From Acidobacteriota bacterium (GTDB lineage: Bacteria; Acidobacteriota; Terriglobia; Terriglobales; Acidobacteriaceae): a DNA stretch of 52,334 nucleotides. A program made the translations under genes and the position numbers. This document shows positions 9,035 through 17,294 of the stretch, piece by piece; positions within the stretch are counted from its first letter, which is position 1; every line of letters starts with the position of its first letter. The notes under the pieces are model-generated. The model did not search any database. It had not been told where the DNA came from and was given only the letters and a program-made list of their open reading frames with translations. The stretch covers positions 1 through 52,334 of the forward strand of contig QIAA01000168.1 of assembly GCA_003224905.1 (NCBI GenBank), read 5' to 3'.

Positions 9035-9460
9035 ATGACCTCGACGGGTCTTGCAAAACGTCTGCGAGCACTGGAAGCCATGCTATCGGCGAGCCCGAAA
9101 CAGTGCTCCTGTCGAGCCGGTCAGCACACGAGTTATCACACTGTGGCGGAGCTGGAGAGGATCATGGGCGTGCCCTGCTCGGTGCACGGGGTTCGCGATC
9201 TGGGTTATCTGCGGTGGGTCGGAAAGGGTATACCGTTACACCCTCTAGATCAGCACCTCTGCGACTGCCCGCCGTCAGCAGTGCGAGATCTTTTGTGCGG
9301 TCGTCGCGGACCCTTATCCGAAGAGGAGGAACAGGAAGAGCGACAAAGGTGGGAGCGAGATTGCGCGCCCGCTGCCACTGAGGAGTTTCGCCACGATCAG
9401 GTATGCGCGAAGTGCTTGCTGCAAAGGTACAACTACAACTTGAAGCGAAGGAGAAATTAA
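9035..9460 (+). CDS. Cys/His-rich hypothetical protein in terminase cassette
   Basis: ATG 9035 has GGAACGGA at a good distance upstream. The 141 residues begin with a helix (LAKRLRALEAML) and contain QCSCRAGQH, CSVHG, HLCDCPP and VCAKC. This is a scattered set of Cys/His pairs typical of proteins with structural zinc, with a very acidic stretch (EEEEQEER) and a basic tail (LKRRRN). The stop codon touches the ATG of the next gene (TAAATG), so the two are co-translated. I know no function. The helix-plus-zinc layout and its place beside TerL would fit a DNA-binding helper, but that is inference. Confidence 0.6.
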   Translation: MTSTGLAKRLRALEAMLSASPKQCSCRAGQHTSYHTVAELERIMGVPCSVHGVRDLGYLRWVGKGIPLHPLDQHLCDCPPSAVRDLLCGRRGPLSEEEEQEERQRWERDCAPAATEEFRHDQVCAKCLLQRYNYNLKRRRN

Positions 9461-9979
9461 ATGCCGAATAAATCGTGTAGAGCACAAACTGCTACGGGAC
9501 GGGCGTGCCGGGCACCGGCAATGGAGGGCGGACTCTGTTTCCTGCACGCCAATCCCGAGAGCGCGAAAACACTCGGCCAGCTTGGGGGTCAAAAAAATCG
9601 TCGACCGCCTGTAGTCGATTTAGAGATCCCGGAAAAGATGACCTTAGCCGATCTGAGTAGGCTGAATGCGCATGCCATGCACCTGCTGGTATCCGATAAA
9701 CTGAAGCCGCACGCGGCCACGGCACTTGCGCAGCTATCCAATGCTCAAGTACGCGTCATGCAGGCCCTTGAGCTCGAAGCACGTCTCAAAGCTCTCGAGG
9801 CACAGGTGGCGGGCGAACAAAGCAATGCTAGGAGTGATTCGCAGCCCGGGGAAGCGAGCGAGGTCGCGACAGACGATCACGAGGAACCCACCGAGATCGT
9901 CGCGGGTGACGGCTCTGAACTTGCAAAGGAAGCATTTAACGAAGATGATGCGAAGCCGGACTCCGAGCCCCAGCACTGA
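9461..9979 (+). CDS. Hypothetical protein with N-terminal Cys-rich motif in terminase cassette
   Basis: It starts immediately after the previous stop. Residues 1-35 (CRAQTATGRACRAPAMEGG, then LCFLHANPESAK) form a C-x8-C-x8-C-x3-H pattern resembling small zinc knuckles of the type C-x-A...GxxCxxxxxxGxxxCxxH seen in phage-associated acidobacterial proteins. Residues about 58-120 are helical (MTLADLSRLNAHAMHLLV, then LEARLKALEAQV, a likely coiled coil). The rest, about 120-172, is acidic and probably disordered. By position it could take the role of a small terminase or adaptor (zinc/helical DNA recognition plus coiled coil), but this is not established. Confidence 0.65.
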   Translation: MPNKSCRAQTATGRACRAPAMEGGLCFLHANPESAKTLGQLGGQKNRRPPVVDLEIPEKMTLADLSRLNAHAMHLLVSDKLKPHAATALAQLSNAQVRVMQALELEARLKALEAQVAGEQSNARSDSQPGEASEVATDDHEEPTEIVAGDGSELAKEAFNEDDAKPDSEPQH

Positions 9980-10218
9980 ATACAGAGCAGGCGAACGGAG
10001 GTGCTGAGGCAATAACAACAAAGAAGAACACCAAGAACAAGAGGAACAGAAAAGGGACGCAAAGCAGTGAACGAGGCAAAGCGGCCGAGCAGCAGCCGCT
10101 GTGATGAATGAAAAAGCTCGATTTTTACCGCTTTCATAGCTTGAAGCTATCTGCTGTACAAACAGGTTGCTTGGCAGATTTTCCCGCTGTTTCGCACGGG
10201 ATCGCGACGCGTGAATAG

Positions 10219-10944
10219 ATGAAAACGATTGCGGTGATTCCGGTAAGGCTGGCCTCCACCCGCTTGCCTCGCAAGGCGTTGCGGGAGGTCGCCGGAATTC
10301 CTCTGATCGGGCGTGTGTATTGCGCCGTACGCTCCTCGCTGTTGCTGCAGGACGTGATCGTAGCCACTGATTCGGACGAAATCATGGCGGTTTGCCGAGC
10401 GAATGGGTGGAATGCGCGGATGACCTCGGCATCGCACCGCAGTGGCACAGAGAGAGTGCATGAAATTTCGAACTCTATGGATGCCGATGTTTACATAAAC
10501 GTGCAGGGCGATGAGCCACTGACTCGCAGCGAACATATTGCTGTGCTACTGGGCTTAATGGAAAATCCAGCGGTTGAAGTGGGAACTCTGAAGACCAAGG
10601 CTGCGGCTGCAGACATCAATAATCCCGATGCGGTTAAAGTGGTGACCGATAAGAGCGGTCGAGCGCTGTATTTCTCCCGCGCAACAATTCCGCAGAATCG
10701 CGACGGGAGCACGCCAGTCTGCTTTAAGCACCTCGGCCTGTACGCGTACCGCAAACCTGCACTCGACCGTTTCGTTCAGCTGGCGGAATCACCGCTCGAA
10801 GGCAGTGAACGATTGGAGCAACTGCGATTTCTGGAAAATGGTATTAAGATTTATGTCTCCGAAACTCCGTACGACACAGTAGGAGTAGACACCGAGGAAG
10901 ATCTTCGCCGGGTTGAACAGATGCTGCGGAACCAGGAAGGCTAG
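10219..10944 (+). CDS. kdsB: 3-deoxy-manno-octulosonate cytidylyltransferase
   Basis: It makes CMP-Kdo from CTP and Kdo in the cytoplasm, the activation step that allows Kdo to be added to lipid A. The 241-residue protein begins VIPVRLASTRLPRKALREVAG, the nucleotide-binding signature of CMP-sugar synthetases, and has VYINVQGDEPL (metal/CTP loop), FSRATIP, FKHLGLYAYRK and LEQLRFLENG, all hallmarks of KdsB. Length is normal (240-255). Its presence fits a Gram-negative envelope with Kdo-containing LPS. It is probably monocistronic, and its TAG stop overlaps that of the convergent M48 protease gene within a CTAG. Confidence 0.95.
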   Translation: MKTIAVIPVRLASTRLPRKALREVAGIPLIGRVYCAVRSSLLLQDVIVATDSDEIMAVCRANGWNARMTSASHRSGTERVHEISNSMDADVYINVQGDEPLTRSEHIAVLLGLMENPAVEVGTLKTKAAAADINNPDAVKVVTDKSGRALYFSRATIPQNRDGSTPVCFKHLGLYAYRKPALDRFVQLAESPLEGSERLEQLRFLENGIKIYVSETPYDTVGVDTEEDLRRVEQMLRNQEG

Positions 10945-12119
10945 GCCTGCGACGTTGAAGTTTGGGCTCTGAAGCCGGAATTGTGCTGCTTTCCCCAATT
11001 TTGTGCGGCGGCGACGCGCTTCGAAATCGATGGATGGGAATGGAACAGCCACTCTACCCATTTTGAGGGGGAGCGCTCGGCGAGGTTCTGTTGGGCGAGT
11101 TTGTTCATGGAAGTAATGAATGGGGCGACGCTGGGTATCGATCCGAAAGCATAGCGGTCGGCCTGGCGTTCGTTGAATCGCGAGTAGGCGTTCAGCGCGG
11201 GCAGTAGCAACAATGAAAGCAAAGTCGAAAGCAGAGCGAGCAGCGGCAGGTTTGCAAAATCAGACAATGTTGCGAACACGTGGCGGCGCTCTACCGCATA
11301 GCGCAATACCCAGTTGCCCGCCCAGAACCCAACAAACGTGACTCCCGCTTGCACCAGTATGCTCTTGAAAATGTGGCGATGAACATGGTGGCCCAGTTCG
11401 TGTGCCAGAACAGCTTCGATTTCATCAGGGGAGTAATTGTCGAGTAATGTATCCGCGAGGATTATGCGCCGCGTGTTGCCAAGTCCGGTGAGCGCGGCAT
11501 TGGCCTTCTTACTCTTCTCGGAAAGATTCCATTTGTAGACGCCGCGGACGCGCGTACCTGCCCGTTCGCTGAGTCGAACCAACCGGGCTTTCAGATCCCC
11601 GTCTTCGAGCGGAGCAAACTTGTAGAAGATGGGAAACAAGACCACCGGCGCCAGTTGCGCGAGCAACACAAACAGCACCAGGAACGCCGCCCAGGCAATG
11701 AGCCACCAATGCTGCGCCTCACGAATGATGAAATAGAGCAACTCTACGAGAATTGCTCCCAGCACGAGCCCTACTAAAAATCCTTTCAGTTCATCCGCAG
11801 CCCACCCGCGCAGTTTCTGATTGGAGAGCTTGTAGCGGTGCTCCAGCCTGAAGCCGTAGTAATCGAGACCAAGCCCCAGGACTTTCGCGATGAACATCAG
11901 CATGAACACATATAGAAAAACGGCGACGCTGTAGTTCTGAAAAGCAACACGATAAGCCAAGTCGCGCAAACTGCCGCTCCAACCGGTGACAAGCAGAGCC
12001 AGCAGCAGAAGCAAACCGAGAACAAAATCAGCAACGCCGAGCCAGCGCCGAACGCGGTTGTAGCGCTTGGAGTCAGGAGAATCGGCTGGCATGGTTACTG
12101 CGGAGTTCATTTCCCTCAT
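10941..12119 (-). CDS. M48 family membrane zinc metalloprotease (Ste24/CAAX protease-like)
   Basis: An integral membrane protease of about 390 residues. Several hydrophobic helices (FVLGLLLLLALLVTGW; LVGLVLGAILVELLYFII; LIAWAAFLVLFVLLAQLAPVVLF) precede the zinc motif in AVLAHELGHHVHRHIF (HExxH). Downstream, SRFNERQADRYAFG gives the third zinc ligand Glu (ExxxD), and the C-terminus has HPSISKRVAAAQ, as in Ste24/HtpX-like peptidases. The eukaryotic homologue trims prenylated proteins; bacterial members probably act in membrane protein quality control. The start is uncertain: ATG 12119 is chosen, an upstream GTG at 12152 lacks a ribosome site, and ATGs at 12110 and 12092 are possible. It is convergent with kdsB. 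Confidence 0.9.
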   Translation of the reverse strand: MREMNSAVTMPADSPDSKRYNRVRRWLGVADFVLGLLLLLALLVTGWSGSLRDLAYRVAFQNYSVAVFLYVFMLMFIAKVLGLGLDYYGFRLEHRYKLSNQKLRGWAADELKGFLVGLVLGAILVELLYFIIREAQHWWLIAWAAFLVLFVLLAQLAPVVLFPIFYKFAPLEDGDLKARLVRLSERAGTRVRGVYKWNLSEKSKKANAALTGLGNTRRIILADTLLDNYSPDEIEAVLAHELGHHVHRHIFKSILVQAGVTFVGFWAGNWVLRYAVERRHVFATLSDFANLPLLALLSTLLSLLLLPALNAYSRFNERQADRYAFGSIPSVAPFITSMNKLAQQNLAERSPSKWVEWLFHSHPSISKRVAAAQNWGKQHNSGFRAQTSTSQA

Positions 12120-12278
12120 TATTATCGTATTTACGTAACCCTGGCGACACACCCGGAGGTCCAGAGTCTACGGCACATATAGCGGTAAGATGCCGGCCGT
12201 AATCGTGAAGCTGCTATTGACTCCTGACAGACGATAAGTGGCCGAGAGGAGCGAATACTAGTAACAGCACCAGCACAG

Positions 12279-13262
12279 TTACGCCACTTGCCAGCGCTTT
12301 TGAAGCATGGAGAAGAATTCAACAACCAGATCTTCATCCCACAGGCCGGCATGGGATTCATCGCGCATAGTGACCGCGGATTGATCGTGAGTGAGCGCAG
12401 GTTTATAAGGACGCGCCGTGCGCAAGGCATCATATACATCCACAACTTGTAGAATGCGCGCCAGGAGTGGAATTTCGTGGCCGCGCAGGCCGTCGGGATA
12501 ACCGCTGCCATCAGAATGCTCATGATGATTTCGGATAATGGGAAGTACCAGGCGCAGCGATTTCAGTGGGCTGCAGATGTTTTCGCCGGTGATGGGGTGC
12601 TGCTTCATAATTGCCCATTCTTCTGGGGTGAGATTCGAACCTTTTTTCAGGATTTCGTCGGGCACGGCGATTTTTCCCAGGTCGTGGAGATAGCCGCCGC
12701 GGCGCAGGGCCACAATCGATTCTTCTGCCAGTCCCAGATGGCGTCCAAGATCGCTGGCGTCCTGGGCCAGCCGCTCGCAGTGGCCCTCGGTATAGGGATC
12801 GCGGCTTTCTACGCTGCGGCCTAGCGTGCACAAGACAGACTCGGCGGTTTCCAGTTCGTCGGTAAACTCCTTCAGCTTGAGCAGAGACTTGACGCGGGCG
12901 AACAACTCTTCCGCAAAGATGGGTTTGTGAAGGAAGTCATCGGCACCGCATTCAATTCCCTGCAAGCGGTCTTCGCGATCGCTGAGGCCGGTGATCAGAA
13001 CAAAGGGAATCAGCCTGGTGGCGGAATTTTCTTTGAGCTCACGGCAGAGTTCATAGCCGGACTTGCCGGGCATGATTACGTCCGAGAGGATCAAGTCCGG
13101 CGGCAGGCGGCGGATCTCTGCCTCCGCCTGAGAGGCACTTGAAACTGCAACCACATCATAGCCCCGGCTGCCGAGCAATTCCTTCATCAATTCCATGATG
13201 TCGAGATTGTCGTCGACCACCAGAATGCGGGGACTACGCCGCCGCAGAAAAATTTCACTCAT
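12279..13262 (-). CDS. Response regulator with HD-GYP cyclic-di-GMP phosphodiesterase domain
   Basis: The receiver domain spans about 1-125, with the acidic pair D17/D18 (LVVDD), phosphoacceptor D61 in LILSDVIMPG, and the conserved Lys in FLHKPI. A helical linker leads to an HD-GYP domain at about 145-320: GHCERLA, GYLHDLGKIAVPDEIL (HD pair), the downstream metal histidines in HP and RNHHEHSDGSGYPDGL (the GYP signature), then LARILQVVDVYDAL. All metal ligands appear present, so it should hydrolyse c-di-GMP under control of a histidine kinase encoded elsewhere. ATG 13262 is chosen because the receiver domain begins just after it; an upstream ATG at 13322 would add 20 residues. It is a lone gene. 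Confidence 0.92.
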   Translation of the reverse strand: MSEIFLRRRSPRILVVDDNLDIMELMKELLGSRGYDVVAVSSASQAEAEIRRLPPDLILSDVIMPGKSGYELCRELKENSATRLIPFVLITGLSDREDRLQGIECGADDFLHKPIFAEELFARVKSLLKLKEFTDELETAESVLCTLGRSVESRDPYTEGHCERLAQDASDLGRHLGLAEESIVALRRGGYLHDLGKIAVPDEILKKGSNLTPEEWAIMKQHPITGENICSPLKSLRLVLPIIRNHHEHSDGSGYPDGLRGHEIPLLARILQVVDVYDALRTARPYKPALTHDQSAVTMRDESHAGLWDEDLVVEFFSMLQKRWQVA

Positions 13263-13490
13263 ATCTTTGTAAGACTGGCGGCGGGAGAAAACGGTTGTCC
13301 GAAGCTTTTTCTGACGATGCACTGTAGACCTGGACGTTTCCAGTTCATTCTATCCAAATTCCATTGCGAGGAGATCGTTTTCTCTGTGAGAAATGGGGAA
13401 GGCCAACTTCGTTCCCAATTCCGAACCAAAGGGTAATTCTGTGATCGCTGCACTTGTGAGCGGTGGACGAGTGTGCATAACGTGGACGGC

Positions 13491-14168
13491 ATGATTAACT
13501 TTAGTCATTTATTGTTTTGCCTGATCGTCTTAGCCGGATCAGCCTTTGGCGTTTCCAAACCACATGCGATCGCGTTCAGCAAGTGGACTGCCGTCAAGTG
13601 GTACATAGGCTCCGGCGATTCGCAGCCATTGGATTTGAAAATTCGAACATTGTATGTAGATGGGCGAGCAAAGGAATTCACTGCCGGGCCGGTGCACGAC
13701 ATTACGGACCACTTGTTTGTGGTACGCCGGGTTTTTCGTGTGAATGACAGCTTGCCGCAGGAACAAGAAACGGTCCCGCGCTGGCGCTGGCAGCGAGGCG
13801 GGTGGCTTCTGGTGAGCCGGGTCACCGGGCACATTTCCAGCTTCAGTCTTCCTGACTTCGATTCGTTTTATTCGGTCGCCAGCTGGTATCGCGATTACGT
13901 CGCCTACTGCGGAGTTGCGGAGGAGGGTCACAAGATCAACGCGCTGATTGTCCAGCTCGGCCGGCGCAAGCCGATCCTGAAAAAAGCTGTGGGAGAGACT
14001 GCGAGTGGCGAGATGCCGGATTCTATCTGTTCTACGCCGGGATGGGATCGAGAGCCGACTCGTGTCACTTTCGAGACCAGCGGAAACCAGAAACTGACTT
14101 ACACAGTGCAGCGTCATGCGGCCGATCTGGTGAATGAGGAAGAAGAGGAAGAAGAAGCGTCGAAATAG
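13491..14168 (+). CDS. Secreted hypothetical protein with acidic tail
   Basis: MINFSHLLFCLIVLAGSAFG is a clear Sec signal peptide, so ATG 13491 is preferred over ATG 13473. The 225-residue product has a mixed alpha/beta look, with beta-rich stretches (LDLKIRTLYVDGRAKEF, HLFVVRRVFRVNDSLP, WLLVSRVTGHISSFSLPDF) and YVAYCGVAEEGHKINALIVQLGRRKPIL. It ends in a run of seven Glu after VN. I do not recognise a named domain; similar exported proteins of unknown function are common in acidobacteria. It starts 228 bp upstream of, and divergent from, the HD-GYP gene. Confidence 0.65.
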   Translation: MINFSHLLFCLIVLAGSAFGVSKPHAIAFSKWTAVKWYIGSGDSQPLDLKIRTLYVDGRAKEFTAGPVHDITDHLFVVRRVFRVNDSLPQEQETVPRWRWQRGGWLLVSRVTGHISSFSLPDFDSFYSVASWYRDYVAYCGVAEEGHKINALIVQLGRRKPILKKAVGETASGEMPDSICSTPGWDREPTRVTFETSGNQKLTYTVQRHAADLVNEEEEEEEASK

Positions 14169-14658
14169 CGTGACTGGGAGCGAAAGCGGCCCGAGTGCTT
14201 GCCAAGGGACGGGATTTCTGGCGGCGCAGCCTAAACTGCGGCACTACCGACCTTGGCCAGGAGAGATGGCGTATTCCTGCCAGCTCAGACGCGATAATTC
14301 AGTGCCGCTGGTCGTGAGGAACCTTTTACTACGGCAGAAGCCGATCCGGGATGGCAGCGTTGTCGCTGGCACGCCAGGTGAACGGTGTACAGGCGACCGG
14401 CTCGGTTTGTTCCTAGACGTGATGCCTGGAGCAAAATTGTGAACGATACCTATCGAGCACAATGGGGCCGGGGCACATGGCACACGAATGTTGAACGGCG
14501 TCGTTGGCAGTCGAATTGGAGCCGCCTTCATTTGATAATTCGCCTTTACTCCGACTTAACGCTCCCAACAATAACGTGGCGTGTCTGTTATAATCCGCCG
14601 CGCCGTCTCACCATGCATTCCTTCGAATAAGGCCTATCAAGAAAATCTGGAGGAAATT
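14169..14658. other. Intergenic region with promoter, otherwise empty
   Basis: This stretch of 490 bp has no convincing gene. Open frames at 14134-14442 (+) and 14244-14531 (-) lack ribosome sites and recognisable motifs. The only clear element is a TATAAT box near its right end, annotated separately. Confidence 0.4.
14589..14594 (+). promoter_or_regulatory. Perfect -10 box (TATAAT)
   Basis: TATAAT lies 64 bp before the GTG at 14659. No consensus -35 is seen at 16-18 bp. If used, transcription would start near 14601, which rules out the longer open frame beginning at 14581 and supports the GTG start. Confidence 0.4.
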
Positions 14659-15363
14659 GTGAAAAGCACCGGCACGCTTCTTCTTGCGCTCTTTTTGTTC
14701 GTTGCCGTCTCCGCGGTCGAAAATGCGCCCGCCCAGGCGGCCGCGCGTACTGACGTCTACCATGTCTACTTCGCCAAAGCCGCTCTCGGCAAAGGCGCCG
14801 AAGAAGGCGACTTTCTTAAGAAACAAGGCCCGAATGCGCCGATGCCGGGACACCGTATCGTCCTGCGCCACCAAGACGGCGAAGATTGGGACTATGCAGT
14901 CATCGAACATCTCGGGACCACCGCTACGGTTACCGCGGCAGGCAACCCACCACCGGGCAACGCGCGCGACCTCAACGCCTGGCATACGGACACGTTTGCT
15001 AACGGCCCCGCCTGGCCCGACTTCGCCAAAGCTATGGGTCTGGATGATGCAGCCAAAAGCGCCGGATCCGTGTACGTGGTCTCTGTTTATCGTGCGGCTC
15101 CCGGACATCGTGACGAACTGGAAAAATCACTCGCTCAGCTACCGAGCAGTACGGGCGGCATCGCCGGAAACGTACTGATGCAGCACCTTGAGGGTGGACC
15201 GTGGCACTACCTTGCCATTGCCCGTTACAACTCCTGGCAGGACTTCGCAACCAGCGAGAAGTCAAGCGTGGCGGACACCCTAAAACCCGATGGCGGATGG
15301 CTGGCAATCCGCAATCATTCCACCTACCACAACGACACCATCACCGACCGGATCGCGCCGTAG
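14659..15363 (+). CDS. Secreted protein with two dimeric alpha-beta barrel-like repeats
   Basis: GTG 14659 sits behind a strong ribosome site (GGAGGAAATT) and opens a Sec signal peptide (KSTGTLLLALFLFVAVSAVE, then ending at AQAAA). The mature part of about 205 residues has two halves of similar design: VYHVYFAKAALGKGAEEGDFL ... WDYAVIEHLG and VYVVSVYRAAPGHRDELEKSL ... WHYLAIARYNSWQDFA. In each, a beta strand, a helix and a second strand with WxYxxI/LA(R) are arranged as in ferredoxin-like dimeric alpha-beta barrel proteins (EthD/ABM type). The ligand is unknown. The gene stands alone, 220 bp before the next one. Confidence 0.7.
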   Translation: MKSTGTLLLALFLFVAVSAVENAPAQAAARTDVYHVYFAKAALGKGAEEGDFLKKQGPNAPMPGHRIVLRHQDGEDWDYAVIEHLGTTATVTAAGNPPPGNARDLNAWHTDTFANGPAWPDFAKAMGLDDAAKSAGSVYVVSVYRAAPGHRDELEKSLAQLPSSTGGIAGNVLMQHLEGGPWHYLAIARYNSWQDFATSEKSSVADTLKPDGGWLAIRNHSTYHNDTITDRIAP

Positions 15364-15585
15364 CCATGCCACATTTTCGAAAACGAAAGCCTGGCCACTC
15401 CAATCTGTTACGAAACGGCGGGCTAGAAGGGACAACTCCAACGGATTCCCTTTGACCATCTGGGTGTTTTCGGGCGACCCTGCTCGAATCATTTGCGATA
15501 CCAGAAACCTTAGTAGTTCGTCTGATCAGCTAAACAAAAGTCTCCTCGAAGCGATAATATGCCGCCTGAGGGTTCAGGAGGAACC

Positions 15586-16578
15586 ATGGACAAGGAAATC
15601 TCCCGCAGACAGTTTCTAGAGAACATCGGATTTGGAACCGCGGCCGGTACGAGTGTCTTGCTGCTGAAGGATATTGCCAGTGCGCGGTCGGGAAGCGATC
15701 TCATTCCTTCGCGGACGCTGGGGCGAACCGGCGCACAGGTATCGATACTTGCTTTCGGTTGCGGCAGTCGCTTCTTGATGTACAAGGACGAAGAGAGCGC
15801 CCTAGCGATCCTCAATCGCGCCATTGACCTGGGCATCACTTATCTGGATACGGCCTACTCTTACGGAGATGGCGAGAGCGAAATTCGCGTCGGCAAAGTG
15901 ATGGCCTCGCGCCGCAAGGAAGTCTGGCTGGCCACGAAGATTCCGGATCGCACCCGAGACGAATTCTTGCGCCGTCTGGACGGAAGCCTGAAACGGCTCG
16001 GGACAGACCATGTGGATCTGGTCCACATTCACAGCCTGGGCCAAGCCGACGATCTGGCGAAAATCGAGGCACCGAACGGAGCCCTTAAGGGTTTGCTGGA
16101 AGCGCGTGAGCAGAAAATGGCGCGCTTTGCCGGCATGACCAGCCATACCAACGGAGAGGTGATGGCGAAGGCCATCGAGCGACACGACCTTGACTGTGTG
16201 CAGATGGCTCTCAACGCTTCCCGTAACGGCCGGTTTGAAGAGCTGGCCCTGACCGCTGCAAACGCCAAGAACCTTGGCGTGATCGCCATGAAAGTGACCG
16301 GTCAGGAGTTTTTGGTGGGCGACGGTCCGGGAAAGGCAGAGATGGGATCTCTGCTTCGATATTCCATGAGCTTGCCCGTAGCAACTGCGGTCGTGGGAAT
16401 GCCGCGCCCTGAAATGCTCGCACGCAATGTCGCGACTGCGCGGAACTTTTCACCGCTCAACGATCAGGAGAAAGAGAGCCTGAGACAGCAACTCAAGCCC
16501 GCTCGGGAGGGAATGGAGAAGCGACTGGTTGGGCATCTGGATGGACCGACAGCGAACCCAGAAATGTTCCTGGCGTAG
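15586..16578 (+). CDS. Tat-exported aldo/keto reductase
   Basis: ATG 15586 follows an ideal AGGAGGAACC. Residues 1-35 are a Tat signal (ISRRQFLENIGFGTAAGTS). The remaining (beta/alpha)8 barrel matches the aldo/keto reductase superfamily: IPSRTLGRTGAQVSILAFG, LDTAYSYGDGESE (catalytic Asp and Tyr), WLATKIPD (Lys), HVDLVHIHSL (His) and the C-terminal cofactor region VVGMPRPEMLARNV. Length, 330 residues, is normal. Tat export with a bound NAD(P) cofactor is unusual for this superfamily but recurrent in acidobacteria and planctomycetes. The substrate is unknown. An upstream ATG at 15577 and GTG/TTG codons would break the ribosome-site spacing. Confidence 0.9.
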   Translation: MDKEISRRQFLENIGFGTAAGTSVLLLKDIASARSGSDLIPSRTLGRTGAQVSILAFGCGSRFLMYKDEESALAILNRAIDLGITYLDTAYSYGDGESEIRVGKVMASRRKEVWLATKIPDRTRDEFLRRLDGSLKRLGTDHVDLVHIHSLGQADDLAKIEAPNGALKGLLEAREQKMARFAGMTSHTNGEVMAKAIERHDLDCVQMALNASRNGRFEELALTAANAKNLGVIAMKVTGQEFLVGDGPGKAEMGSLLRYSMSLPVATAVVGMPRPEMLARNVATARNFSPLNDQEKESLRQQLKPAREGMEKRLVGHLDGPTANPEMFLA

Positions 16579-17270
16579 CACCACAAGCATTCCGCAGAAA
16601 TGGGCAGAGCTATCGGCATTCGCGTTCGAGTAGTTCCGGATGGGATTTTGGCTAAGACACCCGGACCGGAACATCCGGCAGCCGTCAGGATCGTGCTCCT
16701 TACCTCCTCCCATTCGGCTGCCAGGGCATTGGTTTTCTGGGCGAAGTAGGACAACAGCATGTCCAGCATTTCTTCGCGGTATGAATGGACCGATTGAGCG
16801 GCCCATTGTGGCCGCCACATTTTTGGGATCAATGGCAGTGCAAGGGCGTCCAGCAGAAACTGTGGGCGATTCGGGGAGCATCTCTTTCACGGGAGATAAA
16901 AATCATGAGCGCGGCGAGCATTCGTGTCTTCATCACCGCCTCCGAAGGCCAGCAAGCTATGGTATCGGGACCTAAAATTGCCTAATCAGACATGATTTCT
17001 CAAGTCTCATCGGCTCATCAATGCTGCCGGAAGAGACCGAGCCGACGTTCTGCAAAATACCAGGATCACGATAGAATCTTGGAACTTGAGATCAGTACGA
17101 GTGCGGTTTGATCTTCAGCATCCTCCTGAGCGCCTTCGAGAGCGCGAGAATCTGGCGGGAGCGATACGGGCCTAAGATCCGAAGGCATCTGCCCCTGGGA
17201 AAATTCCTGGTTCTGCTAAGCCCGGATTCGGGATGCCAAACTGCACCACCAAAACATTAGTGACACCGAT
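16579..17270. other. Intergenic region, possibly with decayed gene fragments
   Basis: About 690 bp without a supported gene. One minus-strand frame (about 16560-16832) contains a helical, protein-like stretch (SVHSYREEMLDMLLSYFAQK) but no ribosome site or known domain. It may be a decayed fragment. The right end borders the palindrome at 17271. Confidence 0.3.
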
Positions 17271-17289
17271 GTGATATATCGCATATCAA
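17271..17289. promoter_or_regulatory. Palindromic operator, copy A
   Basis: GTGATAT-ATCGC-ATATCAA is an inverted repeat with 7-bp arms (6 of 7 paired) and a 5-bp centre. The same architecture, GTGATAT-N5-ATATCAC, occurs at 32134-32152. This copy ends five bases before the ATG at 17295, so a bound regulator would cover the promoter or start region of the sulfatase-TPR gene. The GntR/FCD regulator at 29962-30747 is the candidate binder. Confidence 0.5.
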
Positions 17290-17294
17290 TTCAA

